Below, one piece after another: positions 20,301 through 31,846 of a DNA stretch of 64,000 nucleotides (its first letter is position 1; each line of letters starts with the position of its first letter). A program made the translations under genes and the position numbers. Origin of the DNA: Brachionus koreanus (lineage: Eukaryota; Rotifera; Eurotatoria; Ploima; Brachionidae); contig PJRA01000343.1 of the NCBI GenBank assembly GCA_016987375.1, positions 554,443 to 618,442 on the forward strand, written 5' to 3'. The notes beneath the pieces are model-generated. The model did no database searches. It was not told where the DNA came from and saw only the letters and a list, made by a program, of their open reading frames with translations.

Positions 20301-23300
20301 GTGAGTTTCTTTGTGAGGCAGCAGGTCTTTGCGTATTCGAAAAAAATTCTTTCCATATTGTCTCAGACCTTTGACGAACTTTTTCTGGTCCTCTTCATTC
20401 CACTTTTTCTCCATTGTTTTGGCCGATATGGGGTTTTTGACCAAGTATTGCAACGCTTTGCTAGTGTCATACTGCATATCGTGCAGCACATCGATTGCGT
20501 AAATAGTTGTCGAGTCGGATTGGGCCGCGTCATACATGTCGTCTGCGTTGCCTCGGTCACACATACCCGCGAAAGCAGCAATGCTCCTCGCCGCCTGTAA
20601 ATATGTGAGCAAATTAGCGTCACTGATCGACTTGTATCGCCACGTGCACGTTTCCCACTTGTCGCACTCTTCGGGCATCTCTTCGGCCTTCAGGTCAGAG
20701 ACGCATGGCGGCAGCTTGGCCTGGTGACTTGGCCCGACTCGTATTTCACCTTGAGTATTTGCCAGTCTTCTAGCTTCTGGATTGTATGTCAATATGCAAA
20801 AGAATGTGTCCGCGAACGGCTTAAAATTTTTCGCCTCTAGTATATCTTGATAGTGTATCACTCTACACTTTCCTCTATTCGATTGTGATTAAGTTAAATA
20901 GGCTTCTAAATGCAGGTGTCAAATAAGCTTACTTTATGAAACTGGAAGGGTATATGTCTTTGCATTCAGATGCGAATAATTCACGGCCTTTGATTATGGG
21001 TTCTAGCACGATCAGTTCATTGGCAACATTTTCTACAATTCAAAATAAAGAAAAATAAATTAAAAATGACGATTTTGGACAGAGTGAGCATTTTATTTTT
21101 AGTGAATATCAAGTTTAGCATAGATAAATATTTAGTACGAAATATGAGAACGAGAAAGAGAAATGAAGAGAGTAATTATTATTCTTCTAATTATTATTGT
21201 TATTAATCGAATATTTATTTATTATAATGTACATAGCCGAATAATAATAAATCAATTTAATTCGAAACTTTAACTTTACGTCTAGCAATTTAAAAAACAA
21301 AACAACAACAACAACATTTTTCTTTTTTAAAGATTTGTGTGTACATGGAGTGTGCTTGATTGGCATTCAATCATCTTTTTATTTTTATTATTTTTTTTTT
21401 TTAGAATTTTGTTTTTATTTCACCGAAAATATTAAAATTTTTTTATTAAACTTTTTCGTTTGATAATTATAATTTTAGATCAATAATAAATTATGTTAAT
21501 TTAGTTTAAAAAAAAAAAAAAACTGTTAATTAAACAAATTTGATTATGAATCGGACAATTTAAGAACATGGGTGGAGTTTCTAAAATTAGTTTAGTTTTT
21601 TTTTTATACTAAGTTCAACTTAAATTGGTTAAATGAAAACCAGCCTTTTTAAACAAACCTCAACACTTGTTCATCTCTAATTTAAATTTGGATTGTACAC
21701 ACATTTCTGAAATTATTTTCACTCAAAGTGTAACGAACCGCAAACAATCAATCATTAACAAAAGATAATGTTCAAAAAAGACTTTGATTTACCATTGTTT
21801 TTAGAATAGTTTTATATAGATATTTTTTTTTTAGAAAATTAGCGTGAATGTTAACACAAAATTATTTAATTTGCTTATAAATTAATAATGTTCTTTTTTT
21901 CACGTGGCTATTTTTTTTATGAATTCAAAACTTAGATAATTGTTTATTTTTTTGTTATTGTAACTCAATTTAAATAAATAGAACCAAGAAATCATTTTAA
22001 TTTTTAAAATGTTTTCAATAGCTTTCATAACAGTTAAATTGGCGCAAATCACAAGCATTTTCCTTGTAATACTACTACTGTATTTCCTCAATTAAAAGCA
22101 AATTCGGTCATCAAAGTTTTTCTTGTATTTAAAAATATTTTTTCTTTTAAACGAGTCACAATTTATGAGAGAATCAACTCAAATAAAAGGAAATTTTTGA
22201 TTAAAATACTAGCAAGTTTCTTCTATTTGTGGTATTTGATGAAATACGTTAAGGAGACAGAAACTTTTCATTATTTAATTTATAGAGAGGCGCTCATCTC
22301 CTTTTCCACTAACTTTTTAAGCAATAACTCCGATCTGACACATGGCAGATTTATTTTGAAGATTTTTTCATCCTCAGCGGGTTTTGAACCCGCGAGATTC
22401 TGCTTATATGACTAGCAGACAAACCATTCGGCTATTTGCACTATACTTGTCAGCACTTCTTTAGGAAATTTTTTCAAGAAAACTTGTTTTGATTTTAAAG
22501 TAGATCATTGAAAGATATCAACTTGCATGAAAAGAAGGACGGTAAATACTAAAACAAATTAAGTTCAAATTAAATTTGAGAAAAAATAAAAAATATTATT
22601 TTAATTCTTTTATTTACTAACTTATCAATCTTGTAACTAATAGTTATGTTTCTTATCTTTTCAGCTTAATGATTAAATTCAAAGTTTTTTTAAACTGCTT
22701 CAGTAGCTTTTATTCTGAAGGAGCTTAGATTCATCAAGTTAACACTAGAAGCACCAAACGAGTCATTTTGACTCGTTTGAAAAATTTTTAAATCCTCTTA
22801 TCTTTTGAATAGATATTTCAAATGAATACATCTCTTTTGATTTATATGGATTTTAAAATTATCTTTAAAAAATTATGTTACTTTATATAGTTTTTATAGT
22901 TTTTTTATAGAATATTTTTGAATTAAAAAAACGTGAAAAATTGCTTCTAGTGTTAAATTCATCCTTGAAATGTTAGTGAAAAAAAATATAAAAATATTCA
23001 AATTTAAATTTTAATATAATATACCGATACAATTAATGAATAGTAGTGATTTCTATTTAAATGAATGCTATGAAAGTTCTTCAGTATATTAAAAAAACTA
23101 TGTAATAGAATTTTACTAAAATAACATTTTTCATTAGAAATAAAATTTGGGATGAAAAAAAAAAAATAAATAAAAAAAAATTGCTTTTTTTATCTTAGAA
23201 AAAAACTATAGAAACTCTTTTTTTTTGTATTTTGTATCTTTAAAATTTATTTTAATCTTTTATTTTTATGAACTTATTATAGTTGGCTGAAAGGAAGGAC

Positions 23301-26300
23301 TAAGTTCCATTCCAAACTGCCAGGGTTTATAACCCAAACTATATTTTTTTAATAATAATAATAAATTAGAAATAAAATTTGAGATGAAAAAATTTAATTA
23401 TAACCGAATTCTATATTATTATCAAATGTATTTTTTATTAGAAAACTAAGAAATTTTTTAAAATGATAGTTGTAACAGAATGATAATGTATATTTTTTTA
23501 TAACCAAAAATTATCATTATAATTTATTTCGAAAATTAGAAAAAACATTTGGGCATTACGAGCTTTATACGTTCTGCCTTGTTCGATACAGCGGTCTTAT
23601 AAGCTTGTCTTTGGAGTAAGTGATTTAATTAAAGAATGCTTTTTCAGAAGCAAGATAGAACATTACAAAATTGTATTTCTTAATTAGAATTTTTGATGAA
23701 AATTTGGTAGCCAAACGAATTTCAACTGTTTTAATAATTATTAGTTTTGTTTTCATCTTAATACATGAATGTGTATTTTAAACAAATTAAAATAATAATT
23801 CAAATTTACTTAATAAACTACTGTTTATAAAAACAATATTAACATCTATTAATAGAATCTAATTTTTGATTTATTTTTATTCAATTTTACTAGATTATTC
23901 AAATAAAACATTTCAACAAAATAAAAACGAAAAGCTAAGCGACCTCTCTTTTTAAAATGAGAAATTTTAGACTGTATAAGAGCTAAAAGTCAATAATAAA
24001 TAATTGAATACACATTAATTCAGGAAAAAAAACAAGTCTTAAAATAAAATCGACAAAATATTTTATAATATCGCTTTGTTACAACAAAAAAAAAACATTT
24101 TCTTTTTCAAATAGTTTCTCTTTGAAATAAAATATAAATAACTATAATTTTATTTTGTTTTTAGCCAAATTTGTTATAAACATCTCATTTGTCAATCATA
24201 ATATTGTGCACAATTTTTAGATAAAACTTAATCAAAGATGTCTTAATTTTATCTTTTTCTGCCACTCTTTAAAAAAGCTTATCGCTTTTACGATTACTTT
24301 GGTTTAAAAAAAAAGACTTAATATAAAAATTTATCACCAAGTTAAAACCTAATTCAATAACGATAAATTTTGTTCTATTTTAATCAAAATATTATTAGTA
24401 AAGTATTTTTGATTCAATCTATGGATTAACATTATACTAAAAAATTGATTTATCTAAATTATTAAATGAGTCTATTTGGAACAATGAGCCACTTGAACTT
24501 TTTGCTCATATTTGAGATAAGACAACTTTATTGATTCAAAAAATTATGAAAAATTTAAAACTTATTAAAAGCAAATTAAAAGGAATATTGCTTTGATTAG
24601 TTTATTTTGTTCAAAGCAGAAATACAACTACCAAATACCTAAGAAAAAGATCGAATTTCAATTTATTTAAGTAAATTAGCAGAAATACAGATAAACGCAA
24701 TTTAGACATCCCTTTTTTTAATTTTTTATTTCTTTTACAAATACTTACTATTTACTCATAATTAATATATTAATATATATACTAAAGATTTATCATGTGG
24801 AATTTTAATATGTTTAGATGCTGTCTAGAATTTTCGATTTTTATTACAGGAAAAGGAAGTTCTTAAAATTTAAATTTTAATAAACATATCCTTGATGAAA
24901 CGAAAAAAAAACAAGAAATAGTGTCGTTTTTATTCATATAAAATTCATAATTATTTTATGCTTATTTGTTTCTCAAGCTAAATATTTGATTTAATTGAAT
25001 AGTTGAGTTTTTTTATTTGAATAAATTTGAACCTGTCCTCTTGAAACTAATTATGATGGCTTCGGTTTAGATTTAAAAGCACAAAAATCTATTTATATAG
25101 TTAGATGTCATCATTATTTGGCCCACTACTGAAAAAATAGTAGAATATAATTCGCATAAAAATTCCACTCAAATAAGGATTCTTATTTTAAAAAATAAAA
25201 AAAAAGTCTTAGAACTAGCTTAGATGAACAACAGAGAGCACACATCTGCAAAATCCTTAAAACCAAAAGAAAATAATTATTCACAATTATTTGAATGGGT
25301 CAAAAAGAACATCATGTTTCATAGATGATTTAATAACCTTCTGATAAACAGCTTTTATTTATTGTTGTTATTTTTACCCAAAAAAATAGAGATTCAAAAA
25401 TTTTTTTTCTTAATATTTTAAAATTTAATATTTTATGTTAAATCTATATATTTGGTGAATAAATGACTCTGGATTTTAGCTGTAAAATGAAGAATTTAAA
25501 TTTTACGTCAGGATTCTAGGTTGGAATAATTTGAGTACTGAATTATTTTACGATTTAACATAAAAAATTCGACTAAAAACTTGGTTTATAAAATTTTTTT
25601 AAATAAAAAAAAGTTCTAAAATGGTTTAAACTAAAAAATTACTACAAATAATAATTTTGTTTTTGATTCAAATAATTAAATTTCTCAAGTCAATATGCTT
25701 GATAAGAAAAAAAATTAAAGAAAAATCAATAATTCAAACTTAATATAAACGTAATTAAAAAAAAAGAATAATTTTCATACTTATCTAAACTACAAATTTG
25801 GAATTAATGTATTTAGAGGTTTGATTAATTATAGACATTCAATCGAAAAATAAAATAAATTTAATCGAAAGCTCACTGTTTTCTGAGAGTCTATCCTGCA
25901 TTAATGGCATGTAAACGCCATCAGGTATTTCATTAGGCCTGTAATACCATCTAACTTCTATCATTACCAAGTCTCTTTTTGTCTAAACATTAAAAATAAA
26001 TTGAGTTAAAAAAATTCAAAAAATTCTGAATACACCACCAAACTTTTAGATTCTTAGCCTAATTGGAACAAAATTTAAACGAAACAAAAATAATTTCAGA
26101 GCATTAAATTTTTGAGAATATCTGTAAAAATCAAAGCCAACTGTGTTTTAACTTAATTCATCTTTATCAAAGAGTTTTATCGAAAAAAAAATTTTTCTTT
26201 CTGCATGAATATTTAATTCATTTTTTTTTCATACTATTAGCTTTTCGAAAATTGACTAAATCAATTTTATTTTTTTCCTGTCTAAACATAAATCCTGTTT

Positions 26301-26828
26301 GTTCAAGAATTTAACTGCACTTCCGTCTTAAATAAGGAAAAATAAAAAAAAAACTCGGTCGTGTATTCAGAACTAAGTTTTCATTTTCAATTAAATTATA
26401 TTTAATTTAGTTACTAATTTAAAGTCTAGTATATATGCAATGGCAAAAGGCTGATTGGGTTTGTTTATGTCCATGTAAACGTGATCCGATACTCTATACA
26501 CAACTCCATTGGCGTCCGTGTACGTCTGAATGTTTTCCTCTTTAAACTGAATATTATTCGAAGGTCTTGCACGACCATTATACGATCGATACGTGCTGAA
26601 AGTCAACGGACGAGAAGAATATGGTACCACAGTATCGATTTTTTCTGGCTTATCGTTATTTTGAATCGGATTTTTGAGATTCTGAACATTTTTAGATTCG
26701 TCATGGTTGAAATTGGTCGTATTTGCTAATGTGCGATTATTTACATCGTTTTGACAGCCGAAATCGGCCGGATTCGGGTTACCCGATGCATTAGCGGTGG
26801 CTGTCATTCTCAATGCTAACACATCCAT
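17381..26828 (-). CDS. RERE: RERE/atrophin-like corepressor (BAH-ELM2-SANT-GATA)
   Basis: RERE/Grunge/EGL-27-type proteins recruit histone deacetylases in nuclear-receptor and developmental repression. Predicted coding exons on -: 26828-26415, 25982-25877, 21032-20933, 20874-20045, 19956-17381, all with GT/AG boundaries and matching phase. The BAH domain spans exons 1-4 (YRVSDHVYMDI, VRWYYRPNEIPDG, GRELFASECKDIYPSSFIKG, then GEIRVGPSHQAKLP). An ELM2-like stretch follows, then SANT (WNEEDQKKFVKGLRQYGKNF). Next is a GATA zinc finger split by the 88-nt last intron (CTNCFTTSSKDLQNGGRDN, LLCYDCRMYYKKYGELP). The final exon is an 850-residue Pro/Ser/Asn/Gln-rich region ending in poly-Gln; the mammalian atrophin-type C-terminus is not clearly recognisable. 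Total is about 1,340 aa. The 4.8-kb third intron holds several transposons. Confidence 0.88.
17417..17460 (-). repeat. CAG/CAA repeat coding poly-Gln
   Basis: Mixed CAG/CAA codons encode about 16 consecutive glutamines at the C-terminus of the RERE-like protein. The CAA interruptions would make it more stable than a pure CAG run. Confidence 0.85.
22265..22447 (-). mobile_element. tRNA-derived SINE, copy 2 (short form)
   Basis: On - the head reads ATAGCCGAATGGTTTG (A-box-like), then a CTGCT/AGCAG stem, then GCGGGTTCAAAACCCGC (B-box and T-stem-like). The body has GATGAAAAAATCTTCAAAAT, TGTGTCAGATCGGAGTTATT and GGAGATGAGCGCCTC. It lacks the roughly 95-bp middle block present in copy 1, so long and short forms exist. 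Confidence 0.65.
22739..22956. mobile_element. TTAA-flanked MITE, 218 bp
   Basis: TTAACACTAGAAGCA at the left is the exact reverse complement of TGCTTCTAGTGTTAA at the right. TTAA ends and a CACT-start inverted repeat again suggest mobilisation by a piggyBac-type transposase. A diverged relative lies at 15334-15522. No ORF inside. Confidence 0.7.
23161..23364 (+). mobile_element. dispersed repeat R, copy 1, with 28-bp direct repeats
   Basis: The unit is flanked by 23133-23160 and 23365-23392, two 28-bp direct repeats that differ at one base (GGGATG/GAGATG). They look like an unusually long target-site duplication. It ends in an (AAT)n tail. The core, AGTTGGCTGAAAGGAAGGAC to GGGTTTATAACCC (23280-23332), recurs inverted at 62090-62300 with high similarity. 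The core ends pair as TATAGTTGG/CCAAACTATA, so it may be a tRNA-like or hairpin-forming SINE. Confidence 0.5.
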
Positions 26829-28588
26829 TAGACGTAATCAATTGTTTAAATTTGTTGTTTTTTATTTGATAAAAAATCTTTAATGATCATAATTTTTGAA
26901 TTTTTGCATTTTAAATCTAACAATAAAAATTTAAATCTTAATTTGACCAAAAACACACTTTCTAATTTCTAGTTATCGCTTTCTTGCAATCAAATGAGCC
27001 ATCATGCATTATGTCATTAAGAAAAATATATATATGCACAATTATATAGTCTTGAAGCTACACAATAAATGAACACTTACTAGAACTAAAATTTGTTCTA
27101 TTCCCCCTTATAGAATTCCCATAGTGTAATTTTATGTTTATTATTATTCAATTCGCCGTGCGTTTTGCTCTTTTCTCTGCATTTATTTCTTTTTCTTAAT
27201 TTTAAAATAAATATTCCCAGTTTAAAATCGACAGCTCGACAACTCGATTGCTAAAATTGCATTAGACTAAATTTAATGACCGAATAAACATCAAGCTCTA
27301 TTAGATAAACAAAAAAGGATTAATAAATAATGACATTATTTAAGTAAATACCCAATTAAGAGATGCTTTGAAATTATCTAGACTTTAAAAAATATAACAA
27401 TTTAAGCATATTTTAGAATATAATTTTACCGAATAATTTTATAATTATTATTTTTATAAAGAGTGTTTTTTTTTTTTTTAAGAAAAAAATCCTTAATAAT
27501 TAATCAGAAAATTGATTTTGTTCAATTTTTTATCAAGTTTATTAAATATTGAATTAATTAAAGATTAAAAATTTTAAGAATTTAGCTAATGCGAGACATT
27601 TTTTAATGTGTTTATTAGTTAAAAATATCAAATAAAAAGATTTTTTGTTAAGATCTGATTAATTTTAACTTTTGAATCAACTCTAATATTACTCAAATAA
27701 AAATACGAATAAATTGATAAATTTTGTTTTATAATTAATTTTAGTTAGATAAGAATATATTTGCAAAGATCTTCTATTGCATAAATTCAAAATATGTAAT
27801 TTTTGTTTTTAAACCACACTAAAAATAGAATATTTTGTATACTATATTTCAAACAAAATCTCTTTTATAACATTTTTTTTTATGGAATGGGGATTGAAAA
27901 GAAGGCACAAAGTCGTTTGGGAAAGTCCTGTGGGTGAAACCATTAAATTTATTTTAATAAAAAAGAATAAAAAATATTGCACACATGCGTTTTCAAATTC
28001 TAATTTATGCAAAAAGTGATTGCTTGCAACTTTCGTATTTTGCTTATTGAAAATAAAATATGGAGAAATTATTTGATTAAAAAAATGATGAATTAAACGC
28101 TTTTAAATTGATACCCAATTAGGCAAAATAATTTTTTTGAAAAGACAATTTCTGAATTATTTTGCTTTAAAAACGAGATTTACTAAATATTTAAATTTTC
28201 TATAGTAATTCTCTTAAAGTGATTAGTAAAAAAATTAAATTTTTGATATAATTTAAATTGAAATAAAAAATAAAACTAAAAAAATATAACCATCCAATTA
28301 TCACATATTCGAATTAATGCAAATTTTCAAAAATAAATAAATTCCATAGGTTACATCAACTCAATCTTAATTAAAAAAAATTAAATGCTGCGTTTGCAAT
28401 TAAATTTTAATGATTTCTTATCGTTACCAAGAAAACAAGTTTGCCAACAGTTTTAAATAATCAAATCAATTATTTTAAAACAGCATTTTAATTTACCTTT
28501 GTTTACATAAATTAAAATTCTTATATATTTTTACAGGCAAATTGGCTATTAGAAAAAAAATTCCTTTTTTTTTTATCTAATCTAGAAA
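26829..28588. other. divergent intergenic region between RERE-like and an orphan gene
   Basis: The two flanking genes point away from each other, so this holds both promoters. Nothing specific was seen beyond (TA)-rich stretches near 27030. A short motif with weak likeness to repeat R lies near 27890-27940. Confidence 0.4.
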
Positions 28589-29608
28589 ATGGAAGACAAA
28601 GAGAATTCTTTCCTGGAGGAAAGTTCAATAAAAAATGACACCCAAATGTCATCTTTTGAATATGATACAAATCTTGAGCAAAACGAAACTGAGCTTGAAT
28701 TAGATTTGGAAATTGACAAAAACCAAATAACAAATGAATCATTAAGTGAATTGGACGATAAGAAAATTAATCATGATTCAAACTCTGAAAAGCATGAGCA
28801 ACCAGAAAACAAAACTGAAACAAAAAGCATTGAAATTTTGGATTTGAACCAAAGATCAGCTGATGACATCGATCATCCTTTTTCTTTTTCACCAAAACAA
28901 GCTTCCAAATCAGAGTTAGAGGAAGACTTGGCTGATTCTAAGCCTATTGAGACACCAAAAGAAGACTTGACGGCAAATAAGAAATTTGATCGACAAGTAT
29001 TTTTACCGGACAATACTGATCAGTCAATTTTGGGACTTAACTCTCAAAAATTGACTAAATCAACTAGTATTTCTGATTCAACTGAACTAAAATTGAGAAA
29101 AAAATTTTCAGTTTACCAAAGAGAGCCACAAAAGACTCAATTTAAAAATTTAAGCGAGCAAAATTTATTTAAGTCAATTAATCGATTAAGCGCTATGCCA
29201 AATAGAAATGTAGAACCATATAAAGTTAAAACAATACATGATAGGGTAAAAGATATTGATATAGATGCCGTGTCTATAAGACTGTATAATTCAAAAATAC
29301 GTAATTTTTAGTAATCAAAATTGGAATCAGAATTTAATAGATTTTTTTAAAGATGGCCACATTACAATGAATGAGTTTTATAACAGTTATTTTCTGAAAA
29401 AGATTCGTCCAGCCGATCCAATAATAGTAGTAAGATATTTATATTTGATGGTATGATATTGAATAACGATATTCTTTTAAATTTTTAGTCAGAAAGATTA
29501 AGTGCAAAAAAAGACACACGAGTGCCTGATAGTTGTAGGACTATTAAAAGCTCGCCTCTAAAAAGAAACGATTTATGCGTTTCGTTTGCTTGGAGAGGTT
29601 ATAATTGA
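28589..29608 (+). CDS. orphan acidic protein, three exons, 306 aa
   Basis: Exons 28589-29271, 29312-29429 and 29489-29608 join in phase. Introns are 40 and 59 nt, both GT/AG. The N-terminal 100 residues are strongly acidic and disordered (Glu/Asp/Ser/Asn/Lys). The C-terminal part is more basic and compact (FSVYQREPQKTQFKNL, VKTIHDRVKDIDIDAV, IDFFKDGHITMNEFYNSYF) and ends FAWRGYN. The FFKDGHITMNEF segment resembles half an EF-hand, but the calcium loop is not convincing. I do not recognise the family. Without the first splice the frame would stop at 29311, losing 79 well-formed codons. Confidence 0.65.
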
Positions 29609-31846
29609 ACTAGATTGAGTTTAATTTTAACAACAAATTATTTTTAAAATTTAAAATCTTTAGGGTTTTTAAACAGAAAGGAAAAACTCTACCATACTGA
29701 AATATATTTTTAAATTTAATATTTCATATTAATAAAAATGTGAAAAATTTAAATTTTTTTTCCTTATAACAGGTGGTGCATTAATATTTATACCGAATTC
29801 AGACGCTTATAACTTAGGAATGGTAAAAACCAAATCAAAAAAACTTTTTTTTATTTAAGCTTTATTTTATTATCTGTTTTGTATAGAGACAACATATCGT
29901 TGTTAGCTATAGATCTCAATTTTGTCTTAAGACCCAGCATCAGTGATTGTAAAAAGCCTGAATCAATTTTTTTATTCATGATTCAAGACGTAGAGTCAAT
30001 TGTTGTTCTGTTGTTGCTTCCCAACTTTCTTCATAGACATTCTGTGCCAAGATAACCCAAAAGTTCGCTGCATGATCTCATGATCTTGCTTGTGGAACTT
30101 TTGGAAGATTAATGTCTTTTGGTACATAGAAACCATTTCATCCATCCAAGAAATCGCTTCAGCAGATCTATGATCACTTGTTAAATCAGACAAAAATATA
30201 TAATTATAGTCACTGTCACTTAAATTTTAAACTTCACTTAATTTTTAGACACGTTTCATATCGTGAGCTTGCTCTAAATCATTACCAAGATGGGTTCAAA
30301 TTTTTAAGCTAATGGAAAACTTCAAGTCTTAGAAATATTAGAAGGTGTTAAAACGTTTGATTAAACAGCTTCAATAAAAAACCGTTGAACGGCCACTAAA
30401 CGGTCCAAAAAAAAATTTTATTAAAATTCTAGTATTTAAACGATTCTAACTTTTCAATCTAAAATTTCAAGGCCCAAATAACATAGTTAAAAAAAAAATT
30501 AGAAACAAAATAAAAATATTTACTCATTTGTTTTTAAATTTATCTTTGATAATTTTTTAAAATAATATTTTATGTATTTATTTTAACAAATAACTTTAAT
30601 TCTTAAAATAAATTCAAATAGAAACTTTTTTTTAAATTTCGGTTGATTTCAATTTTGGCGACCAAAAGGTCAATTCACGGTTCATGTTGGCCGCCACCAA
30701 CATTAATTAAAAATATGTGTAAATCATTTTTGTATCATTAAATTGTTGAAAAAAAAATTTCTTCATATCAGCTGTTCTTCCATCTTTTATTTGTTTGCAT
30801 TATAGCACCCCTTAGATCCTGTTTTTCGAACCGACATTGATTTTGTTTAATATCAATTATTTTTTAAGGTATTTTTTTTATTATTATTATTAATTTCAAT
30901 GAAAGCATTTAAGGCGATGTTAAAAAAATAAAAAGCATAAAAATAAATTTTTTAAAAAAAAATCTTCGGACAAGTTTAAAAATTGATTTATCCATTTAAA
31001 AATAAATTAACTACCTAAATTTTAAAAAATTGACTTAAATTATTTATCTGCATACTTAAAAACCTATTAAACCCAAGTTTTTTTGGAGGACTAAAATAAA
31101 AAAGATCGCTGACCGCAGCCCCTCAAAGATTCAAAAAAAAAGTATCTTGTCTTCAAGCCGTAATATCCATAGAGAATAATCTTGTTCAAAATAGTGGCTT
31201 ATTTGGGCTATAATTCCCTTATTTTACCAAGACCTTGGTCAAAACATAATAAAATTATGTCGGTCGTTTAGGTTTAGGAAATTCGGGATCACAAAATCCC
31301 AAATTTTTTTCGAATATAGAAAAACCAGACAAAACTGTGAACAAATAATTAGGAGCACTTTTTTTATTTTTAAGATTGTAAATACAGATAGTGCGGTAGT
31401 TTTTCTTTTATAACTTAATTTTAGGCGTATTGTAAATAATTTTATATTTTTAAATTCTCTTATTTTTTTTTATTTTCAAAAATTTAAATTTTCTGTAATT
31501 TTTTTTAAAATGTAACAAATATGAAAATTTAAGAGTGTAAATTTATTTACATTTTGCCAAATTTTAATGTTTCAAGATTTTTTTTGTTCAGCTAACTATT
31601 TAGCAATTTATTGATTGTTGAATGATTAAAATTTATATAGATTCAGTCAAATTTTATTAATTTAAAACAAAAGTATTACTTGTATTTAAAAAAAATAAAA
31701 ATAAAAAAATAAAAATAAAGAAAAAAACTTAACTTTTAATTTCGTGTTTTTTACATTAGTGCTCATTTTTTAGATTATACATAAAGGAAATATTTAAATA
31801 ATAAAAATTTATATATTAATAATAAATCAATTATATTTCGGAATAA
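29609..31846. other. AT-rich region between two convergent genes
   Basis: 3' flank of the orphan gene and of the TRIM-NHL gene. A 65-codon frame on - (29996-30193) is balanced in composition but has no family signature and no splice partners that I trust. A stretch near 30650-30710 has GCGACC/GGCCGCC-type inverted bits. The rest shows nothing. Confidence 0.4.

Larger units (their letters stand above)
21033..25876 (-). other. RERE-like intron 3 (4.8 kb), repeat-rich
   Basis: Lies inside the BAH-coding part of the gene. It carries a SINE (22265-22447), a TTAA MITE (22739-22956) and a 204-bp repeat with flanking direct repeats (23161-23364). The remaining 2.5 kb is plain A/T-rich sequence with no exon that I can see. 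Confidence 0.6.

Noticed and set aside
26391..26414. Reading the RERE-like first exon through to the stop at 26391
   Set aside because: GTAACT donor at 26414-26413 joins in phase to a clear BAH exon, so the last codons are intron.
29996..30193. 65-codon - frame between two genes
   Set aside because: Codon balance is fair, but there is no domain and no exons to join to.
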